This document shows, piece by piece, positions 49,340-53,161 of a stretch of DNA of 53,161 bases (position 1 is its first letter; the number at the start of each line of letters is the position of its first letter). This DNA is from an uncultured Acetatifactor sp. (lineage in GTDB: Bacteria; Bacillota; Clostridia; Lachnospirales; Lachnospiraceae). The notes beneath the pieces are model-generated. The model worked only from the letters and a program-made list of their open reading frames with translations. It had not been told where the DNA came from and did not search any database. A program made the translations under genes and the position numbers. The stretch lies in the NCBI GenBank assembly GCA_910586485.1, contig CAJUIA010000030.1, positions 1 to 53,161 of the forward strand, read 5' to 3'.

Positions 49340-49570
49340 ATGGAGGATAAACACAGTGGTAAAATGATTGCCCCGATTATCATAACGTCCATTATGATCC
49401 TGTATTATGCCGGCTTTTTTGTGGCCTGTATGCTGCTGCCCATGCCCGTAGTGCTGAAGCTGCTGCTGGGGCTGCTGCCAATATTGCTTGCAGGGGTCTG
49501 CATATTTGTTTTAGTGGAAAGAATCGGGGAGATAAGGAGCGGGGAAGAGGATGATCTTAGTCAATACTGA
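49340..49570 (+). CDS. Small two-segment membrane protein
   Basis: 76 residues. Two hydrophobic segments (IAPIIITSIMILYYAGFFVA and VLKLLLGLLPILLAGVCIFV) are joined by a short loop, with an acidic tail (GEIRSGEEDDLSQY). GGAAAGGAGC precedes the ATG. It overlaps the next gene by 20 nt. Function unknown; coupling to the YbjQ-like protein suggests the two work together. Confidence 0.75.
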   Translation: MEDKHSGKMIAPIIITSIMILYYAGFFVACMLLPMPVVLKLLLGLLPILLAGVCIFVLVERIGEIRSGEEDDLSQY

Positions 49571-49862
49571 TTACATTACGGGGAAAAATTTAGAGATGCT
49601 GGGCCTGGTAAAGGGAAGCACGATTCAGAGCAAGAATTTGGGACGAGATATAACCCAAAGCTTTAAGACGCTGGTGGGCGGCGAGCTGAAGGCTTATACG
49701 GAAATGATGAATGATGCCAGGGCTCTTGCCACCAAGCGGATGGTGGAGGAAGCAGAAAGCCTGGGCGCCGATGCGGTGGTGAACATCCGCTACAGCTCCG
49801 CATCTGTAATGCAGGGAGCAGCGGAGGTTATGGCATACGGTACGGCGGTAAAGTTTGTATAG
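49551..49862 (+). CDS. YbjQ/UPF0145-family protein
   Basis: 103 residues, soluble. It has the family pattern VKGSTIQSKNLGRDITQSFK, GGELKAYTEMMNDARALATK and GADAVVNIRYSSASVMQGAA. YbjQ proteins form pentameric rings and are annotated as heavy-metal-binding by analogy; the function is not established. GGGGAAGAGG precedes the ATG. A terminator follows at 49932-49964. Confidence 0.92.
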   Translation: MILVNTDYITGKNLEMLGLVKGSTIQSKNLGRDITQSFKTLVGGELKAYTEMMNDARALATKRMVEEAESLGADAVVNIRYSSASVMQGAAEVMAYGTAVKFV

Positions 49863-49931
49863 AAACGGTGTGTTTTAAGGCAGGCTGATTTACGGTACAG
49901 TTAATAGTTAAGGTTTATGGAAGATACTTTG

Positions 49932-49964
49932 AAAAGGGTTACGGATAAGATCTGTAGCCCTTTT
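49932..49964 (+). terminator. Rho-independent terminator
   Basis: AAAAGGG (49932-49938) through GAT pairs with ATC through CCCTTTT (to 49964), 15 positions with two G-T wobbles and an AAG loop. A T-rich stretch (TTTTATTT) follows the stem. It ends the 49.3-49.9 kb operon. The long upstream frame of the WYL gene would translate through it, one reason to reject that start. Confidence 0.75.
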
Positions 49965-50027
49965 ATTTCCGCGAACAACGTTCGCTGGGCGAATGCTGCG
50001 CGGGTACTTTATGTGGGAGGAACGGAC

Positions 50028-51026
50028 ATGCTCAGTCGTCTGGTAGGTATTATCTATATTATATTAAGCAAGGGGACAGTAACGGCAGAAGAGCTGGCAA
50101 AGCAGTTTGAAGTGTCGGTGCGGACGATTTACCGCGATATAGAGCGCTTGAGTATGGCAGGAATTCCGATTTACGCCAGAAAGGGAAAGAATGGGGGAAT
50201 CAGCCTGACGGAGCGGTTTGTGCTGGATAAGATGGTGATTTCCACAGAAGAGCAGAGAAGGATTCTGGCAGCTCTGGCCAGCCTGCGGGAGACGGGAGCC
50301 ACGGAGGAAGAAGAGATCCTGCAGAAGCTGGGGGCCTTTTTTAAGGCGGATGCGCCGGACTGGGTGGCCATTGACTTTTCTGACTGGAGCGGCAGGCGTC
50401 AGGAGCTTTTTGAACGGATCCGGAAAGCCATCCTTGAGCGGAGAGTTCTGGAGTTTGATTACTATGGGCAGTACGGCGAAATGTCCTACAGAACGGTAGA
50501 GCCGGTGCAGCTTTTGTTCAAGGAATATACCTGGTATGTGCGGGCTTATTGCAGAAAGCGCCGGGCCATGCGCTTGTTTAAGGTGCTGCGAATGAAACGG
50601 GTAGAGGTGCTGGAAGAAATTTTCGAGCCGGGCAGCAGGACATGGGCGGAAGAAACGGCGGGAGCGGAGCAGGAGGCAGCAGGAAGCGGTAACGGACAGG
50701 CAGAGTCCGGAGAGGCAGGAAGCAATGGCGGGCAGGCGGATTCGGGCAAGGAGTGCGAGACATTCGGCTGGGAGCAGCGCAGAGAAGAGAAGGTAGTATT
50801 TCAGATTGCAGCCAGAGAGGCTTACCGTATTTATGACCGCTTTGAGGAAGAAGAGATCGAACGGCTGCCGGACGGAGATTTTTTAATCACGCTTCAATGT
50901 TGTCTGGATGACTGGGTATATGGGGTGATTTTGTCCTTTGGTCCTTCGGCAAGGGTAATAGCCCCGGAGTATGTCAGGGAAAAAATGGTGGAAAAAATTC
51001 GGGACATGGAGAAAAATTATTTATAA
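50028..51026 (+). CDS. WYL-domain helix-turn-helix regulator (DeoR/YobV type)
   Basis: A 332-residue regulator. The N-terminal HTH covers residues 1-60 (ELAKQFEVSVRTIYRDIERL, then GIPIYARKGKNGGISL). The WYL domain spans about 135-320 (RRVLEFDYYGQYGEMSYRTV, YTWYVRAYCRKRRAMRLFK). The C-terminal part includes CCLDDWVYGVILSFGPSARV. A Gly/Ser/Glu-rich insert of about 35 residues splits the WYL part from its C-terminal extension. I start at ATG 50028, with GTGGGAGG upstream. The zinc-ribbon and GyrI-like genes that follow are frequent companions of such regulators, but any target is inference. Confidence 0.9.
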   Translation: MLSRLVGIIYIILSKGTVTAEELAKQFEVSVRTIYRDIERLSMAGIPIYARKGKNGGISLTERFVLDKMVISTEEQRRILAALASLRETGATEEEEILQKLGAFFKADAPDWVAIDFSDWSGRRQELFERIRKAILERRVLEFDYYGQYGEMSYRTVEPVQLLFKEYTWYVRAYCRKRRAMRLFKVLRMKRVEVLEEIFEPGSRTWAEETAGAEQEAAGSGNGQAESGEAGSNGGQADSGKECETFGWEQRREEKVVFQIAAREAYRIYDRFEEEEIERLPDGDFLITLQCCLDDWVYGVILSFGPSARVIAPEYVREKMVEKIRDMEKNYL

Positions 51027-51161
51027 TATGACGCACAGATGTCAGATTATCTTTGTTATAGTTGATTCATAACCGTTCGATGAGACGCCTTTAGTATTAT
51101 TTAAATGCAGGCATCGGATACCGGGCGGTAAAATACAACGAATAACGGAGGAAAAGAAAAA

Positions 51162-51425
51162 ATGGAACAAAATCTGAAGATTTGTCAGAGCTGTGGAATG
51201 CCCATGCAGGAGGAACAGTACGGAACAAATAAGGACGGCAGCAGGAATGACAGCTATTGCTGCTATTGCTACAAGGACGGCGCATTTGCACAGGATTGCA
51301 CTCTGGAGGAAATGGTTGCGTTCTGCGCTCCCTTTGAGGTGGAGGGTGGACGTGCCGGAAATCTGGAGGAGGCCAGGGAGCAGCTTCTGAAGTATTTTCC
51401 CACATTGGAGAGATGGAGAGGTTAG
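51162..51425 (+). CDS. Small zinc-ribbon protein
   Basis: 87 residues. The N-terminal half is a putative zinc ribbon: ICQSCGMPMQEEQYGTNKDG with CQSC, then SYCCYCYKDGAFAQDCT with a second Cys cluster. The helical tail (GNLEEAREQLLKYFPTLERW) is conserved in relatives. Such proteins are common in Firmicutes beside GyrI-like or AraC-like genes; their role is not known. CGGAGG lies about 11 nt before the ATG. The last codons overlap the first copy of the 14-nt repeat described at 51413. Confidence 0.85.
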   Translation: MEQNLKICQSCGMPMQEEQYGTNKDGSRNDSYCCYCYKDGAFAQDCTLEEMVAFCAPFEVEGGRAGNLEEAREQLLKYFPTLERWRG

Positions 51426-51550
51426 TGTGAAGAGAAGTTCTAAGGTTCGCAGCAAAGGCTGCTTCACCAAGAACTTCTAAAGCTTCACACCGAGAAATGC
51501 CTAAAGTACGGCATTTCTCATCCCGATTTAAAAATTATGGAGAGGTTAGT
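51413..51550 (+). repeat. Composite hairpin element (copy 2) flanked by a 14-nt direct repeat
   Basis: ATGGAGAGGTTAGT occurs at 51413-51426 and again at 51537-51550. Between them, GTGTGAAG (51425) and AGAAGTTCT (51433-51441) pair with AGAACTTCT (51470-51478) and CTTCACAC (51483-51490), with GCAGC/GCTGC inside. GAGAAATGCC (51492-51501) then pairs with GGCATTTCTC (51510-51519) over an 8-nt loop. It matches the element at 11448 with compensatory changes. The first flank ends the zinc-ribbon gene; the second supplies the ribosome site of the next gene. Confidence 0.8.
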
Positions 51551-52432
51551 ATGCTGGAGATACCGGAGAGCTTAACGATTGCAGGACAACTGAATGAAAC
51601 GGTACAGGGCAAAAGAATTGTGGAGGTGGAGGCGGCACATACCCCTCACTCCTTTGCCTGGTACAGCGGAGAACCCAAGTTTTACGCGGAAATTATGGAA
51701 GGGCGGGAAATCGGCGTATCGGTGGGAATCGGAAGTATGGTGGAAATTGCTCTGGGGTCAAAGCATTCGAAAACGAGACATCTAAAATGCGGTGTTCCGG
51801 AAGCGGAAAACTCCCCGGAGTACAGCTTCATAGCAGGAGACGGCGCTACAATCCGTTATTTTGCCCCCGGAGAGCCACTGCCGGAAAAATACCAGACCCG
51901 CATAACCCTGGAGGATGGCAGCAGTCTGGTTTGTTCCATACGGATGTACGGAAACATGCTTCTGGAGCGTCCTGAGCTTTTTGATAATCCTTATTATCTG
52001 GTGGCAAAAAACAAACCGCTGCCAAACACGGAAAATTTTACCTACAGCTATTTCAGCGGGCTGTTTGAAGAGGCGCCGGGGACCATGTCCATGAAAGCGT
52101 TTTTGGCCACACAGCAACGGATTCCGGGACTTGGAAACGGAGTGCTGCAGGATATTCTGCTGGAGGCGGGGCTTCATCCCAAAAGGAAGATCGGCAGTCT
52201 GACGGAGGCGCAGAGGCGGCAAGTTTATGATTCGGTGGCAGGGACGCTGCGGAAAATGATAGCCGGAGGCGGTCGGGACACGGAGAAAGATCTTTTCGGA
52301 AAAACAGGCGGGTATCATACGCTGCTCAGCCAGCGGACGGTGGGGAAGCCCTGTCCGTACTGCGGTACGGAGATTCAGAAGGCAAATTATCTGGGCGGCA
52401 CGATTTATTTTTGTCCCATGTGCCAAGCATGA
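51551..52432 (+). CDS. Fpg/Nei-family DNA glycosylase-like protein with altered N-terminus
   Basis: A 293-residue protein of the formamidopyrimidine-DNA glycosylase / endonuclease VIII family. The helix-two-turn-helix is seen in QRIPGLGNGVLQDILLEAGL, and the C-terminal zinc finger in CPYCGTEIQKANYLGGTIYF followed by CPMC. The N-terminus reads MLEIPES, so the Pro that acts as nucleophile after Met removal (MPE in Fpg/Nei) is Leu here, while the Glu is kept. The zinc-finger loop also lacks the usual Arg (GRGT reads LGGT). I start at ATG 51551 with GGAGAGG upstream; the longer frame would translate the hairpin element. Repair activity is uncertain. Confidence 0.82.
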   Translation: MLEIPESLTIAGQLNETVQGKRIVEVEAAHTPHSFAWYSGEPKFYAEIMEGREIGVSVGIGSMVEIALGSKHSKTRHLKCGVPEAENSPEYSFIAGDGATIRYFAPGEPLPEKYQTRITLEDGSSLVCSIRMYGNMLLERPELFDNPYYLVAKNKPLPNTENFTYSYFSGLFEEAPGTMSMKAFLATQQRIPGLGNGVLQDILLEAGLHPKRKIGSLTEAQRRQVYDSVAGTLRKMIAGGGRDTEKDLFGKTGGYHTLLSQRTVGKPCPYCGTEIQKANYLGGTIYFCPMCQA

Positions 52433-52482
52433 AGGGAATAAAGATTTTCTAAGGCGTCAAAGAGCGCCGCCATGGAGGAAAA

Positions 52483-52947
52483 ATGGAAATCAACAGGTGT
52501 GTTAAGGAAAGCTTTACAGTGATCGGAAAAGAGGGGTCTACCGGGGACGGGGAAGGATTTATCATGCGGCTCTGGGAGGATGCCAACAGTCATTTCGAAG
52601 AGGTGGCAGAGCTGGCAAAAAAGGATGAAAAGGGAAATGTGGCAGGTATCTGGGGCGCCATGTCGGACGAGGGCCGTTCATTTCTGCCCTGGGAGGATAA
52701 TTTTTCCAGGGGACTGTACCTGGCCGGAGTGGAATGCGAAGCAGGGGCGGAGGCGCCCGAAGGCTGGACAAGGTGGGTAATACCGGGATTTGAGTATGTA
52801 TATGCTGAAAAGATGAGCGAGGATACCTTTTCCGGGGTACTGGAGTATCTGAAGGAGAACGGGCTGGAGCTTGCGGGAGCGGTGCAGGAATTTAACTGCC
52901 CAGAGACCCGAAAGGAATATTTATTCTTCCCGATTCGCAGGCTGTGA
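52483..52947 (+). CDS. GyrI-like / AraC effector-binding domain protein
   Basis: A 154-residue single-domain protein of the GyrI-like small-molecule-binding fold. Relevant stretches are KESFTVIGKEGSTGDGEGF near the start, YLAGVECEAGAEAPEGWTRW in the middle and GYEYVYAEKM-like GFEYVYAEKMSEDTFSGVL near the end, with a hydrophobic C-terminal strand. There is no DNA-binding domain. GGAGG lies 5 nt before the ATG. Relatives bind hydrophobic compounds or inhibit gyrase; neither can be claimed here. It follows the Fpg-like gene by 50 nt in the same direction. Confidence 0.85.
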   Translation: MEINRCVKESFTVIGKEGSTGDGEGFIMRLWEDANSHFEEVAELAKKDEKGNVAGIWGAMSDEGRSFLPWEDNFSRGLYLAGVECEAGAEAPEGWTRWVIPGFEYVYAEKMSEDTFSGVLEYLKENGLELAGAVQEFNCPETRKEYLFFPIRRL

Positions 52948-52978
52948 CTTTGGCTGAAATAAGCGGCATACAATCTTT

Positions 52979-53025
52979 AACAGGCTATGACCAAATCGCT
53001 TTATGATTGATGGTTATAGCCTGTT
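52979..53025 (+). terminator. Terminator-like hairpin after the GyrI-like gene
   Basis: AACAGGCTAT (52979-52988) pairs with ATAGCCTGTT (53016-53025), with ACC/GGT pairing just inside. Only a short TTTA tail follows. A smaller stem (ACGGC/GCCGT, 53041-53059) followed by TTTT lies downstream. The last 100 bases show a possible -10 (TACAAT, 53105-53110) for a gene beyond the window. Confidence 0.5.
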
Positions 53026-53161
53026 TACGTATTTGAAAATACGGCGGAAAAACTGCCGTTTTAAATTTAGGTCTTTAAAAATGTTTTCCAATCGCCAAAA
53101 AGATGGTACAATCCCGAGTTTGACACTTGTGAAATCAAAAAGTGGCTACAAACCCAGTAGT

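Noticed and set aside
49167..49367. 66-residue frame after the BlaR-like gene
   Set aside because: It has no ribosome site and contains the clear promoter at 49243-49271 that serves the next gene.
49917..50027. N-terminal extension of the WYL regulator
   Set aside because: It would translate a strong terminator hairpin; ATG 50028 has GTGGGAGG and begins the normal HTH.
51497..51550. N-terminal extension of the Fpg-like protein, considered as a way to restore MPE
   Set aside because: The extension reads through the hairpin element; its own MPK start is not MPE and it has no ribosome site.
53105..53161. Promoter and start of another gene at the right edge
   Set aside because: Only a TACAAT-like -10 is visible and the window ends before any start codon could be judged.

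Overview
The window reads as a chromosomal stretch from a spore-forming, Gram-positive anaerobe of the class Clostridia, most likely Lachnospiraceae. The basis is moderate GC with dense AGGAGG-type ribosome sites, spore genes (spoVAA, spoVAB, spoVAC), DUF975, DUF6483, YitT and YczE type membrane proteins, Rpn nuclease relatives, and surface proteins with 40-residue repeats. No species call is possible from the sequence alone. No tRNA, rRNA, CRISPR array, phage or complete insertion sequence was seen.

Layout. 0-4 kb: housekeeping secA-prfB. 3.9-5.6 kb: leftward operon of small membrane and HExxH proteins. 5.7-11.5 kb: hybrid histidine kinase behind a repeat-rich leader, then tex and a PAP2 phosphatase. 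11.6-13.2 kb: leftward GH13 glucosidase with a LacI-type operator. 13.4-15.5 kb: spoVAB-spoVAA converging on a YitT gene. 15.6-19.3 kb: XRE regulator divergent from two tandem paralogous secreted repeat proteins. 19.4-21.0 kb: flippase-like protein and spoVAC. 21-25.5 kb: GntR-ABC-permease-response regulator. 25.5-27.8 kb: YczE-like protein, tcdA, folD. 27.9-32.9 kb: complete oligopeptide ABC importer. 33-40.4 kb: a regulatory island. 40.5-43.2 kb: P-type calcium ATPase. 43-46 kb: less conserved accessory genes, including an Rpn protein and AT-rich small ORFs. 46-49.2 kb: BlaI/BlaR-like pair. 49.3-53 kb: small proteins, WYL regulator, zinc ribbon, Fpg/Nei-like protein and GyrI-like protein.

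The strongest candidate for an undescribed system is the 33-40.4 kb island. It holds a 638-residue regulator with two XRE helix-turn-helix domains and a TPR-like body. Converging on it, and overlapping its 3' end, is a 59-codon ORF with a strong ribosome site, a good signal peptide and a C-Y-D-C tail. A near-perfect 45-bp palindrome sits just upstream of that ORF's promoter and before a divergent lipoprotein gene. An ECF-type sigma factor with a very long C-terminal extension, an ABC exporter and a 42-codon membrane peptide follow. A full peptide importer lies immediately upstream. Together these have the parts of an export-reimport peptide signalling circuit of the RRNPP kind; the circuit is inference and the parts are visible.

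A second theme is a set of multi-hairpin intergenic elements (5.71-5.94, 11.45-11.63, 13.93-14.01 and 51.43-51.52 kb). Two of them (11.45 and 51.43 kb) are clearly homologous and show compensatory base-pair changes; the 51.43 kb copy is flanked by a 14-nt direct repeat.
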